64,000 nucleotides of DNA, taken from assembly GCA_026196875.1 (NCBI GenBank), contig JAPHTP010000083.1, positions 1-64,000 of the forward strand, read 5' to 3'. The notes under the pieces were generated by a model, which was not told the DNA's origin, did no database searches, and saw only the letters and a program-made list of their open reading frames with translations. The stretch comes from Kangiellaceae bacterium. GTDB lineage: Bacteria; Pseudomonadota; Gammaproteobacteria; Enterobacterales; Kangiellaceae. Positions 36,067-47,591 of the stretch are shown one piece after another; within the stretch, counting starts at the first letter, position 1, and every line of letters starts with the position of its first letter. A program made the translations under genes and the position numbers.

Positions 36067-36124
36067 AGTTTTTTAAATACTCTTTTCGAGCTTAAAGTAG
36101 ATAAGTTTTCCAACACGAAACTAT

Positions 36125-38581
36125 CTACTTTCGCTTTTTCCTGGTTGAACGACTCGGTTTTTTCTTGGCACTGGTTCGTGACGAAACGTTCTTGGTGGTG
36201 CCACTCGCTTTCTTTTTAGCCCCGCCAACTCTCTTTTTCGAGGAAGATTCTCTCTTCTTACTACCACTTCCTCTTTTTGCACCTGCCGCTGATTGCTCTC
36301 GCATGGCTTTCATTCGAGCCCTGGCATATAGTTTTTCACGCTCGCTCATACGCTTTCGTGGACCAGTAGCACTTTCGATAACCTCAATCAAGGCAAAGTC
36401 GATTTTACGCTGGTCTAAGTCGACACTATCAACTTCAATTTCCAATTTGTCACCAATTGCAAACGACTGACGAGTATGCTCCCCAATTAGCCTTTGCCGC
36501 GCGCTATCATAATTAAAGTAGTCTTCGCCTAGTTCCGTAACGTGTACTAAACCTTCGACAAACACTTCGTCAAGTCGAACAAAAATTCCAAAGTTAGTGA
36601 CCCCCGATACAACCCCCGTGTACTGTTTTCCTATATGACTTTGCATATATTCACACTTAAGCCAATCAGTAACATCACGCGATGCCATATCCGCATTTCT
36701 TTCAGTCATGGAACTCGCTTGACCGATGGAATCCAATTTACCAAAATTATACTGCTTAAGAATTGCATCGGATTCTTGCTTTGATTGAAGCGCTTCTTCC
36801 GCTACTAAAGCTTTAATTATTCGATGGACAATTAAATCCGGATATCTTCTAATTGGCGAAGTAAAATGAGTATAAGCATCAAAAGCCAGTCCAAAATGGC
36901 CTTGATTTTTCGGAGAATATTCAGCCTGACTCATCGAACGCAATAGCATTATCTGAATGTTTTCCGCATCTGGTCTTTCGGCCGCTTCCAATAATAGCTT
37001 TTGAAATATTTCCGGCCCAGGTTCAGCACCACCGGTAATAAATAGACCTAGCTCGGAAAGAAAACTACGAAATTTATCCAGCTTGGCTTCGGTTGGGCCG
37101 AGATGCACCCTATACATCCCCGGTACTTTGTGCTTTTTAAAGAACTTGGCAGCCGCGACATTCGCGCAAATCATACATTCTTCAATTATTTTATGGGCGT
37201 CATTTCTAACCACAGGCACAATTTTTTCGATTTTTTTATTATCATTAAAAATGATCCGGGTTTCGGTTGTTTCAAAATCGATTGCACCTCGAACTTGTTT
37301 TTGTTTTATGCGAGTTTGATATAGTTGATGCAAATGATTAATTGGCTCCACTAGCTCAGCATATTCAGATCGCAGAGATTCATCGCCCTCGAGTATTGCC
37401 CACACTTTGGTATAAGTCATGCGCGCTTTAGAGTGCATGACCGCAGGGTAGAACTTGCTTCGCGTTACTTTGCCCTGTGCACTAAGATTCATTTCACAAA
37501 CCATACACAGACGATCAACTTTAGGTTTTAACGAACACAAGCCATTAGATACTTGTTCCGGTAACATTGGAATTACGGAGTTGGGAAAATAAACGGAAGT
37601 GCCCCGCTTGTTGGCTTCTATATCCAAAGCGCTTTCCGGCTTTACATAATGACTGACATCGGCAATGGCCACCCATAACTTCCAGCCCCCTGATGCAGTT
37701 GGTTTACAATATACAGCATCATCAAAATCACGGGCATCTTCTCCATCAATGGTGATCAAAGGAAGTCCCCTTAGATCGACTCTGCCACCTAATTCACTTT
37801 CGTCGACTTCTAACGGCAACTGCTGTAGCTGATCATGTACATCAGCATTCCACTCATGGCGGATCCCATATTGGGCGATAGCGATTTGGGTTTCCATACC
37901 AGGGGCTAAATAATCGCCTAGCACTTGGGCAATAGTGCCAACCGCTTTAGAGCGATACGTCGGTCGAGTAACAATATGGGTAACAACTACTTGTCCGGGC
38001 TTAACCCGCACCGGGTCATCCGGTGGGATCAGGATATCTTGGGCAATGCGAGTATCCTCAGGGCTGACAAAACAAATCCCACTTTCTTCATAATATCTGC
38101 CAACGATTTGCAACGGTTCTTGCGATTCTAGAACTTCCACAATGCCAGCTTCAATGCGTCCATCCGAGTGAATTTTCTTTTCTCTGACGAGAACTCTTTC
38201 GCCAGGAAATACTTTGCGCATTTCTTTAGCTGATACAAGCCAATCTTTCCCTCCAGTATCAGGAGTGAAAAAACCGAAGCCATCACGGTGCCCAATAATC
38301 ACCCCGGCGACCAGGTTCATCTTGTCGACAACCCCATAGGCCCCACGTCTGTCGCAGTGGATTTGTCCATCTCGTTCCATCGCGCGTAATCGTCGTGAAA
38401 GTGCGATTTCTTGTTCAATGTCGTACAAGCCTAAATTATATTGAATCGCTTTAAATTTAAGTGGTCCGCCGGCATGAGCTAAATGCTCTAGAATAAGTTC
38501 TCTACTGGGTATCGGATTTTCGTATTTTTGAGCTTCGCGCTCAAAATGAGGGTCTTCCAAGGAAGGAGTCTTTTTTGGCAT
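36125..38581 (-). CDS. rnr: Ribonuclease R
   Basis: RNase R is a processive 3'-5' exoribonuclease that degrades structured RNA. The 818-residue protein has an N-terminal winged helix (HLAHAGGPLKFKAIQ), two cold-shock domains, the RNB catalytic domain (ITIDGEDARDFDDAV with the metal-binding Asp cluster; later YTHFTSPIRRYPDLIVHR), an S1 domain (YTGVVSGVTNFGIFVRLDE) and a long Lys/Ser-rich tail from about 745 that likely binds RNA or ribosomes. All expected parts are present. It is upstream of rlmB. Confidence 0.98.
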   Translation of the reverse strand: MPKKTPSLEDPHFEREAQKYENPIPSRELILEHLAHAGGPLKFKAIQYNLGLYDIEQEIALSRRLRAMERDGQIHCDRRGAYGVVDKMNLVAGVIIGHRDGFGFFTPDTGGKDWLVSAKEMRKVFPGERVLVREKKIHSDGRIEAGIVEVLESQEPLQIVGRYYEESGICFVSPEDTRIAQDILIPPDDPVRVKPGQVVVTHIVTRPTYRSKAVGTIAQVLGDYLAPGMETQIAIAQYGIRHEWNADVHDQLQQLPLEVDESELGGRVDLRGLPLITIDGEDARDFDDAVYCKPTASGGWKLWVAIADVSHYVKPESALDIEANKRGTSVYFPNSVIPMLPEQVSNGLCSLKPKVDRLCMVCEMNLSAQGKVTRSKFYPAVMHSKARMTYTKVWAILEGDESLRSEYAELVEPINHLHQLYQTRIKQKQVRGAIDFETTETRIIFNDNKKIEKIVPVVRNDAHKIIEECMICANVAAAKFFKKHKVPGMYRVHLGPTEAKLDKFRSFLSELGLFITGGAEPGPEIFQKLLLEAAERPDAENIQIMLLRSMSQAEYSPKNQGHFGLAFDAYTHFTSPIRRYPDLIVHRIIKALVAEEALQSKQESDAILKQYNFGKLDSIGQASSMTERNADMASRDVTDWLKCEYMQSHIGKQYTGVVSGVTNFGIFVRLDEVFVEGLVHVTELGEDYFNYDSARQRLIGEHTRQSFAIGDKLEIEVDSVDLDQRKIDFALIEVIESATGPRKRMSEREKLYARARMKAMREQSAAGAKRGSGSKKRESSSKKRVGGAKKKASGTTKNVSSRTSAKKKPSRSTRKKRK

Positions 38582-38880
38582 AAATTGAATTGGCTTAGTT
38601 ATTTCTTATAAAAGTGGCTCTTTAACAGAGATTATCGGTTTGTCTATAGTTTAACGGATTTTTAAGTTCAAGATCACAAATATATCTTTTTTAACCAATT
38701 ATTGATTGTTAATTCATGCTTTTATCGCCTATCTCAAGATTTTAATACCCGTCATTAGGGTTAAGGTGAATTCTGCACAATATTTTTGCCATCTAAAACT
38801 AGCTCTAAGGTAGTGACTTTTGCTAGTCTTGTAACTACTAAGTACCCATAATAAAAAACAACTCCTTAGGGAATAAATTC

Positions 38881-41097
38881 ATGAAATTAATTAGTTATAG
38901 AGCCACATTGTGCCTTTTATCTTTTGCCCTCGTTCCTGGTTGCAGCGAGCAAAACTCAAACAGTCAGTTACCCGCTGAAAAGCCCGAATCTCATATGGAG
39001 AAACCAATGCCAGCCAATTCGGTGGACCAAAATTCTGTTGTAATAAAACCTCCTGTGGCGAAAAAAGTTGACCACGAGATGGAAATCCACGGCCATAAAC
39101 GGAATGACCAATATTACTGGATGCGCGACGATGAACGTAAGGCACCGGAAGTCATTTCCTACCTCAACGCTGAAAATGACTACACCAAGGCAAAATTAGC
39201 CCATACTGCAGATCTTCAGAAAAAGCTATTTGACGAAATTACCGGTCGATTAGAACCCAATGAAGAGTCGGTTCCTGTTTTTGACAAGGGATACTGGTAT
39301 CAGTCCAGGTATGAAGAAGGCAAGGACTACCGAATTCATACGCGCCATAAAGAGAAACTTGAGGCCCCTGCGGAAGTTTTGTTGGACCAAAATGAACGTG
39401 CTAAAGGACACGAGTATTACCGTCTGGCCGCGCTAGAAGTAAGCCCTAATCAAAAATTGCTCGGAATCTCCGAAGATACGGTCAGCCGTCGGCAATACGA
39501 TATTCGCGTTAAGGATCTTGCTACCGGCAAGTACTTTGACGAAGTGATTGAAAATACTTCAGGTCAAATTGTTTGGGCTAATGACAATAAAACTATTTTC
39601 TACGTTAAAAAAGATCCGCAGACCTTGCTACCTTTCCAAGTATACCGCCATGCTTTGGGTACTGATCCAAAAAATGACGTGTTGGTATACGAAGAGAAAG
39701 ACAATACCTTCTACACTTATATATACAAAACTCGCTCCGAAAAGTACATTGGCATTGGCTTGTCCTCAACCATGAATAGCGAAGCACGGTTTATTGATGC
39801 AGATAATCCGGCCAGCGAGCCTAAAATCTTTTTGCCGAGGGAAAAAGATCACAAGTACATTGCTGACCATATCGGTAACAAATTCTACGTAAAGTCTGAT
39901 TTGAATGCACTTAATGAACGAGTAGTTTCTGTAGAAGAAAATAAAATTGGCAGCAAAGAACATTGGCAAGAAGTGCTTCCTCACCGCGAAGATACGCTGC
40001 TGCAAGAGTTTGAATTATTCAACGACTACATGGTAGTGAACGAGAGAATTGATGGGGTTGAAAAACTTCGACTTAGAGATTACCAAGGCAAGCTCCTCCA
40101 GGAAATCACTTTTAACGATGCAGCATACACGGCAGGTTTGGGAGCAAATCCAGATCCTGCTTCAGAAGTCGTACGATACTATTACTCAAGTATGACTACG
40201 CCTGATTCTGAGTTTGAATATGATGCAAAAACGAAAACGAGTAAACTCCTAAAACAGGACAAAGTGCTAGGAGAATTTCATCCCGATGCTTATCAAAGTG
40301 AACGTATAATGATAGATGCTCGCGATGGTAAAAAAGTGCCTGTGTCGATCGTTTACCGTAAAGATACGTTTAAAAAAGACGGCGCTAATCCTTTGCTGTT
40401 ATATGCTTACGGATCGTATGGTGCTACCATGGATCCAAGCTTTAGTATTTCTCGCCTGAGTCTTTTAGATAGAGGATTTGTTTACGCGATTGCACATATC
40501 CGCGGAAGCAAAATGCTCGGGCGCCAATGGTATGAAGACGGTAAAAAACTTACTAAGATAAACACTTTTACCGACTATATCGATGCAACCAAGGCCCTGG
40601 TAAAACAAGGCTATGGTAATGCGGAAAAAATCTATGCCCGTGGCGGTAGTGCTGGTGGAATGTTAATGGGTGGCGTAGTCAACATGGCACCGGAACTCTA
40701 TCATGGCGTTGTTGCAGCTGTTCCTTTTGTCGATGTAGTTACAACCATGTTAGACGAATCAATTCCACTGACCACAGGTGAATATGATGAATGGGGGAAT
40801 CCTAACGATAAAACTTATTACAATTACATGCTGTCTTACTCGCCGTATGATCAGGTCAGAAAGCAAAATTACCCTAACCTACTGGTTGTTACCGGTTTAC
40901 ATGATTCACAAGTTCAATATTTTGAACCGGCTAAATGGGTTGCTAAATTAAGAGATATGAAAACTGATGACAATCTATTGTTACTTGATACTGACATGGA
41001 GGCTGGACACGGTGGAAAGTCAGGTCGCTACAAGCGTTATCTAGATGTAGCAAAACAATATAGTTTTATACTCGACTTAGCAGGTATAAACGAATAA
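38881..41097 (+). CDS. S9A family oligopeptidase B-like lipoprotein
   Basis: The 738-residue protein has a lipoprotein signal (LVPGC, Cys21). The domain order is that of prolyl oligopeptidase/oligopeptidase B: a seven-bladed propeller (about 90-440) after an N-terminal segment with YYWMRDDERK, then an alpha/beta hydrolase domain. The nucleophile is Ser590 in RGGSAGGMLMGG, and the acid and base are in DSQVQYFEP and EAGHGGKSG. Oligopeptidase B is normally cytosolic and cleaves after Arg/Lys; a lipid-anchored form would digest peptides in the periplasm. The 299-base region before it holds no other gene. Confidence 0.93.
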   Translation: MKLISYRATLCLLSFALVPGCSEQNSNSQLPAEKPESHMEKPMPANSVDQNSVVIKPPVAKKVDHEMEIHGHKRNDQYYWMRDDERKAPEVISYLNAENDYTKAKLAHTADLQKKLFDEITGRLEPNEESVPVFDKGYWYQSRYEEGKDYRIHTRHKEKLEAPAEVLLDQNERAKGHEYYRLAALEVSPNQKLLGISEDTVSRRQYDIRVKDLATGKYFDEVIENTSGQIVWANDNKTIFYVKKDPQTLLPFQVYRHALGTDPKNDVLVYEEKDNTFYTYIYKTRSEKYIGIGLSSTMNSEARFIDADNPASEPKIFLPREKDHKYIADHIGNKFYVKSDLNALNERVVSVEENKIGSKEHWQEVLPHREDTLLQEFELFNDYMVVNERIDGVEKLRLRDYQGKLLQEITFNDAAYTAGLGANPDPASEVVRYYYSSMTTPDSEFEYDAKTKTSKLLKQDKVLGEFHPDAYQSERIMIDARDGKKVPVSIVYRKDTFKKDGANPLLLYAYGSYGATMDPSFSISRLSLLDRGFVYAIAHIRGSKMLGRQWYEDGKKLTKINTFTDYIDATKALVKQGYGNAEKIYARGGSAGGMLMGGVVNMAPELYHGVVAAVPFVDVVTTMLDESIPLTTGEYDEWGNPNDKTYYNYMLSYSPYDQVRKQNYPNLLVVTGLHDSQVQYFEPAKWVAKLRDMKTDDNLLLLDTDMEAGHGGKSGRYKRYLDVAKQYSFILDLAGINE

Positions 41098-41103
41098 TCT
41101 CCA

Positions 41104-41131
41104 ACGGGGTGAATAATTTTATTCGCCCCGT
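41104..41131 (+). terminator. Hairpin after the S9A peptidase gene
   Basis: ACGGGGTGAAT pairs with ATTCGCCCCGT (one G-U pair, 6-base loop) starting 7 bases after the stop. A T-run occurs only about 20 bases later, so this is a probable but not classic terminator. Confidence 0.55.
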
Positions 41132-41483
41132 AACTTCCCGCCGTTCAACTCTTCTTTTTTAAGCAACTTTCACAATTTTTTAATAACTCATTCCTATCAA
41201 CTTAATTGATAAAAACCCTTAAATTTTTAGGGATTAATTAGCGAGTTTATTTGAGTTTTATTTCCCTAATTATTTTGTTGTTTTAGTTACAAGAACGCAT
41301 TAGCTTTTTGGTGATTACCCCTATTATTTTTGCAGGTATTTAGGCATTTATTTGCTAATTCCTTACTAAATTAGTCAAACTTTTTTGGTTTGCCGCCGAC
41401 ATCTGATCCACATCAATAAACAAATATCCCTGAGGCATAACATGTGATTGTTCATTCTTTTATCTAACAGGGGAGGGAAAACG
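41132..41483. other. Intergenic region upstream of norC
   Basis: About 350 AT-rich bases without a gene. They contain the FNR/DNR-like site at 41403-41416 and, directly before norC, the ribosome site GGGAGGG. Nothing else was recognised. Confidence 0.6.
41403..41416. promoter_or_regulatory. FNR/DNR-type site upstream of norCB
   Basis: CTGAT-CCAC-ATCAA differs at one base from the consensus TTGAT-N4-ATCAA. It is about 70-80 bases before the norC start, a suitable position for activation by an FNR, DNR or NNR-type regulator under low oxygen or nitric oxide. A similar site precedes norQ. Confidence 0.7.
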
Positions 41484-43324
<1,841 letters not shown>

Positions 43325-43362
43325 TCTAAGTCTAGTAAATAACGCACTTTAAAATTAAAAAA

Positions 43363-43386
43363 GCCGGGAAATTTCTCGGCTTTTTT
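43363..43386 (+). terminator. Intrinsic terminator after norB
   Basis: GCCGgGAAATTTCtCGGC hairpin (43363-43380) is followed by six T. It separates norCB from norQD, which then must have their own promoter. Confidence 0.9.
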
Positions 43387-43461
43387 ATTGTGCTATTTTT
43401 ACTTGTACGACATTTTTATTATATCAAATAGCTGATAAATACCTGACTAAATTACATAGGT

Positions 43462-43475
43462 ATGACCCACATCAG
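43462..43475. promoter_or_regulatory. FNR/DNR-like site upstream of norQD
   Basis: ATGAC-CCAC-ATCAG shares the core TGAYCCACATCA with the site before norC and lies about 70-80 bases before the norQ start. The outer bases are weaker than the consensus, so the site is likely but less strong. Confidence 0.55.
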
Positions 43476-43544
43476 CATTCACAACCGCCAATTTGATAAT
43501 CTACAAATACTCGAATTATTTTTGATAAGCAACAGAGTATTCCA

Positions 43545-44354
43545 ATGGATGCAAAAACCATGATCGAAACCAGTGACATTCCAATGTACGTACCTCAACA
43601 TAATGAAGTTGATGTGTTTCAAATGGCATTTGAAAACCAACTTCCATTAATGCTTAAGGGGCCGACTGGGTGCGGAAAAACACGCTTTGTTACTCATATG
43701 GCAGAAAAACTCGGACGCCCTTTATATACCGTAGCATGTCATGATGATTTAACTGCGGCAGACTTAGTTGGCCGATATCTAATTGAAGGAGGCCAAACCG
43801 TTTGGCGCGATGGTCCGTTGACCCGCGCTGTTCGAGAAGGTGGTATTTGTTATTTAGACGAAGTGGTGGAAGCGCGCAAAGATACAACGGTTGTTATCCA
43901 CCCCTTATCTGACGATAGACGTCAGTTACCGATTGATCGCACAGGAGAGTTACTGCAAGCGCCAGACGATTTTATGCTCGTTATTTCATACAACCCAGGC
44001 TATCAAAACCTACTAAAAGGACTAAAGCCGTCTACAAGGCAGCGTTTCGTTTCATTGACTTTTGATTACCCGAAAAGCGAAACCGAGCAATCAATAATTA
44101 GCAAAGAAACAGGCGTAGATGATTTTACGGTTAGACAATTGGTTGACTTATCAAATGCATTACGGCGACTAAAAGATCACGATTTGGAAGAATCAGTTTC
44201 CACCCGCCTAATCGTTTACACTGCCACTTTAATTAAGGCTGGTATGGATCCTATTCAAGCTTGTAGAGCCGCGTTGATCGAACCATTGAGCGACGACGAA
44301 GAAGTAGTAAAAGCCTTGATGGAAGTCGTTGTAGCTAAACTTGATGTTGAGTAG
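43545..44354 (+). CDS. norQ: NorQ/CbbQ-type MoxR AAA+ ATPase
   Basis: NorQ is an AAA+ activase that, with NorD, matures NO reductase, probably by inserting the non-heme iron. The 269-residue protein has Walker A GPTGCGKT (39-46), Walker B GGICYLDEVVEAR and sensor/arginine region VISYNPGYQ, then STRQRFVSLTFDYP. A typical CbbQ C-terminal domain follows. It stands between the norB terminator and norD (39-base gap). Confidence 0.96.
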   Translation: MDAKTMIETSDIPMYVPQHNEVDVFQMAFENQLPLMLKGPTGCGKTRFVTHMAEKLGRPLYTVACHDDLTAADLVGRYLIEGGQTVWRDGPLTRAVREGGICYLDEVVEARKDTTVVIHPLSDDRRQLPIDRTGELLQAPDDFMLVISYNPGYQNLLKGLKPSTRQRFVSLTFDYPKSETEQSIISKETGVDDFTVRQLVDLSNALRRLKDHDLEESVSTRLIVYTATLIKAGMDPIQACRAALIEPLSDDEEVVKALMEVVVAKLDVE

Positions 44355-44393
44355 CTACATAACAATGTCGAAAGTAGCGAGTAAATAACGCTT

Positions 44394-46238
44394 ATGGAAG
44401 AATATGTCGGCCAGATTTGGCATAAGTATATAACTAAAGCAGCTTCACTTGAATTTGCCGAAGCAAAAGTCGAGTTAAATGATATTCGCCATACACTAGC
44501 AATTCAATTTCGTGCATTCGGCGGTGATCTAGCGTTAGAACTTAAAGACGCATTGAACAAGGACTGGGAGGGTAAACGAAGTTTTCTCAGTAAGCTAGCT
44601 TCATCTCAACAGAAAATGGAATTGGCTTCGGTTGGGATCAACAATCTTTATCTTCCCAAGCATATCGCTATTTTTCCTGATAAAGAGCTTAATAAAAAAA
44701 CCTACCTTTGGCTAAGTGCGCTCTTAGCGAGTTATGAAAATTCGACCGGTACTAATTGGCTCGAAGATAACGTTAAATCTGTAAATAAGACATTAAGCCT
44801 ATTTCCAGGGTTAAGGAGGACCTATCGTGTTTTATCTCAGGAGCATGTAAAGCTCAGAAGCAAAATAAAAACGCTGAAGCAAACAGAAGATGAACTGATC
44901 ATTCAAAGGCTTTTATTATCTCCGGATATATCGGAAGTGAGCGATCTGAATCTGGATAGCTTTAACCCCAAAGATATCTTTCCTGTTCCGCTTTGGTGCG
45001 ATCCTTTTCCTGCAGAAGCAACCAGAATAGAAAAAAAGCTAAAAGATACTCAAACAGAATCTGATATCGCGAAGCACGAAAAAGCCAAAAAAGTCGACTT
45101 AAGAAAAAAAGGCGAGCACGTTGATGACATCGATGAAAAAGATGGCTTAATGGCATTTCGCCTGGATAGTGTTTTTTCTTGGACTGAATATATTCCTGTT
45201 GATAGAACTGCAGATGAAGAAAATGAAGACCAAGCGGCCTTGGCGGCTGAGGACATCGACCAAATATCAGTGGTGCGAGGTTCAGAAACAACCGCAGGTA
45301 AGCTTAAGTTTGATTTGGACCTACCAGGCTCAGATCAGGATGACATAACAATTAACGAAGGTATCAAATTGCCTGAATGGGATTACAGAAAGTCGGCACT
45401 TCAAAAAGACTTCTGTAGGCTCCACACAATGCAACCCAGGAAAGTTGAAAAGCATGAGTTTTCACCAAAGCTTCGTGAAAAAGCCAAACGATTGAAAGCC
45501 CAATTCGAATTTCTCGTAATGCAAAAACAGTGGTTAAAAGGTCAACCTGATGGTAGCGAAATTGATCTCGAGCGATTTATTTTGCGTCAAGCCGATGAAT
45601 TAAATGGCCAAGTGAAGCAGGATAGTAATCTATATCTGGAACTCCGCCAGAATTCACGTAGTTTGTCGTGTTTACTATTGGCAGATTTAAGTTTATCGAC
45701 CGATAGCTATGTAAACAACGAGTCTAAAATAATCGATATGATTAAAGACTCCCTTTACCTATTTTCTGAGTCTCTGTCAGCGACCCAAGATCGATTCGCT
45801 ATCGGAGGGTTTTCGTCCAAACGAAGAGATATGGTCCGTTACTACCCGATCAAGTCCTTTGATGAAAAACAATCGAAAACTACTTTAGACAAAATTTCTT
45901 CATTAACACCTGGCTACTATACGCGTATGGGCGCTGCAATTCGACACGCGGCCAATCAACTGGAAAAAGAATCGACTGAAACTAAATTACTGCTATTGCT
46001 CAGTGATGGAAAACCTAATGATATTGATCTATATGAAGGGCGCTACGGTATTGAAGACACTAAGCATGCCGTACGCGAAGCATTTACTAAAGGAATAAGA
46101 GTGTTCTGTGTAACCATCGACGACGAAGATAATAATTATCTTCCTTATATTTTTGGTTCGGCCAATTACATCAAAATTAAGCGAGCCACTGAATTACCGG
46201 AGAAGCTACCAAAGCTATATTCACTGCTGACCAAGTAG
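44394..46238 (+). CDS. norD: NorD-type VWA-domain protein
   Basis: NorD is the partner of NorQ and is required for active cNor. The 614-residue protein has a long N-terminal helical region (1-200), a charged acidic middle (about 200-310) and a C-terminal von Willebrand A domain with MIDAS motif LLADLSLSTDSY (Asp431), the conserved Thr/Gly loop PGYYTRMGAAIRH and LLLLSDGKPND. This matches NorD, which presents substrate to the AAA+ ring through the VWA metal site. Confidence 0.95.
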   Translation: MEEYVGQIWHKYITKAASLEFAEAKVELNDIRHTLAIQFRAFGGDLALELKDALNKDWEGKRSFLSKLASSQQKMELASVGINNLYLPKHIAIFPDKELNKKTYLWLSALLASYENSTGTNWLEDNVKSVNKTLSLFPGLRRTYRVLSQEHVKLRSKIKTLKQTEDELIIQRLLLSPDISEVSDLNLDSFNPKDIFPVPLWCDPFPAEATRIEKKLKDTQTESDIAKHEKAKKVDLRKKGEHVDDIDEKDGLMAFRLDSVFSWTEYIPVDRTADEENEDQAALAAEDIDQISVVRGSETTAGKLKFDLDLPGSDQDDITINEGIKLPEWDYRKSALQKDFCRLHTMQPRKVEKHEFSPKLREKAKRLKAQFEFLVMQKQWLKGQPDGSEIDLERFILRQADELNGQVKQDSNLYLELRQNSRSLSCLLLADLSLSTDSYVNNESKIIDMIKDSLYLFSESLSATQDRFAIGGFSSKRRDMVRYYPIKSFDEKQSKTTLDKISSLTPGYYTRMGAAIRHAANQLEKESTETKLLLLLSDGKPNDIDLYEGRYGIEDTKHAVREAFTKGIRVFCVTIDDEDNNYLPYIFGSANYIKIKRATELPEKLPKLYSLLTK

Positions 46239-46277
46239 TTTTTCCATAAATTAAAATGGAGTATCTGTAATTAGCCT

Positions 46278-47486
46278 ATGGACACTTCGACAGTCATTTT
46301 ACAGATAGCTGCGATTTTGATCATCGCCAGAATTTTTGGCGAAATTGCAGTTCGCTTTAGTGCTCCGGCGGTTATCGGAGAACTAATTGCTGGAGTCATT
46401 CTTGGCCCGACTCTATTCAATATTATCCAACCAGACGGAATGATTCGAATACTCGCGGAGATCGGTATCATTCTTCTCCTTTTCCAAATCGGATTAGAAA
46501 CCAATATTCAAAACTTAGCAGCCTCTGGAAGAAAGTCAGTAATCGTTGCCATAGGTGGCTTTATTATTCCTTTTGTTGCTTGCTATGCACTCAGTTACTA
46601 TTGGTTCGGGCTTTCGCAATTAGTATCCCTGCTCATAGCAGGCACAATGACAGCCACTAGTATAGGGATCACCATGCGCTCCCTCAAAGACATCGGGCAA
46701 GAGCAAAGCAAAGAAGGGCAAATTGTTTTAGGAGCAGCAGTACTCGATGATATATTTGGTGTGTTACTACTTGCGGTTCTTTTTGATTTTTCTCAAAACG
46801 GCGAAGTTAATTTAGTAAGTACAGCAAGAATACTTCTATTTATGACAGTGTTCTTCCTAATAGCACCGACGATTGCTAAATTCCTTAGCCTATTAATCAG
46901 AAAGCACGAGCGAGTCACAAAGCTTCCGGGGTTAGTACCTACAACCATTGTTTCTTTAGTACTTTTTCTTGCATGGTTATCTCATGCGATAGGTATTCCA
47001 GAACTACTCGGAGGATTCGCTACAGGCCTGGCTTTATCCAGAAGATTTTTTATTCCATTTGGCATGTCCTTAAAAGCCGACTCAGAGTTTTCGGATAAAA
47101 TCCATAACCAGATGAAGCCAATCATTCAGCTCTTCACACCGATCTTTTTTGTCACTGTGGGATTGTCTTTGGACTTAAGTTCAATAGATTGGACTTCAAC
47201 TTTTTTCTGGTATTTTTCTATCTCATTAACTGCAGTGGCAATTGTCTCCAAAATGGGCGGAGCCATGCTAATCAAGGAAAATTTTGCCCGTCGAGTGGTG
47301 ACGGGTATGGCCATGGTACCGCGAGGTGAAGTTGGGTTAATTTTTGCCGAGCTTGGCCGTTCTACCGGGCTTTTAAACAATGAAATCTATGCAACTGTGG
47401 TAATTGTAATTGCGTATACCACCCTCTTTACACCATTTTGGCTGAAGTTGTTTTATAAGCGATTTGGCAAATATATGGATGATTAG
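46278..47486 (+). CDS. Cation:proton antiporter, CPA2 family
   Basis: The 402-residue protein has about twelve to thirteen helices. The sequence is CPA2-like: IARIFGEIAVRFSAPAVIGEL at the start, TATSIGITMRSLKD, then GAAVLDDIFGVLL with the Asp pair of ion-coupled transporters. MVPRGEVGLIFAELG near the end is the family signature. It has no RCK/TrkA domain, unlike KefB/KefC, so it is probably a Na+/H+ or K+/H+ antiporter of the short type. It lies 39 bases after norD on the same strand and could be in its transcript. Confidence 0.93.
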   Translation: MDTSTVILQIAAILIIARIFGEIAVRFSAPAVIGELIAGVILGPTLFNIIQPDGMIRILAEIGIILLLFQIGLETNIQNLAASGRKSVIVAIGGFIIPFVACYALSYYWFGLSQLVSLLIAGTMTATSIGITMRSLKDIGQEQSKEGQIVLGAAVLDDIFGVLLLAVLFDFSQNGEVNLVSTARILLFMTVFFLIAPTIAKFLSLLIRKHERVTKLPGLVPTTIVSLVLFLAWLSHAIGIPELLGGFATGLALSRRFFIPFGMSLKADSEFSDKIHNQMKPIIQLFTPIFFVTVGLSLDLSSIDWTSTFFWYFSISLTAVAIVSKMGGAMLIKENFARRVVTGMAMVPRGEVGLIFAELGRSTGLLNNEIYATVVIVIAYTTLFTPFWLKLFYKRFGKYMDD

Positions 47487-47524
47487 ATGTTGGTATAAAA
47501 AATTGCTCAGGAACAAATTTTGAT

Positions 47525-47556
47525 GCAAGCTCGTAAAGAGAGGTAAACGAGCTTGC
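47525..47556. terminator. Hairpin between convergent antiporter and MFS genes
   Basis: GCAAGCTCGT pairs perfectly with ACGAGCTTGC across 12 bases. No clear T-run follows on either strand, so it is a probable bidirectional stop. Confidence 0.45.
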
Positions 47557-47591
47557 CGAGTGGTTTAATTACGTTTTCCGAACTAACCGAT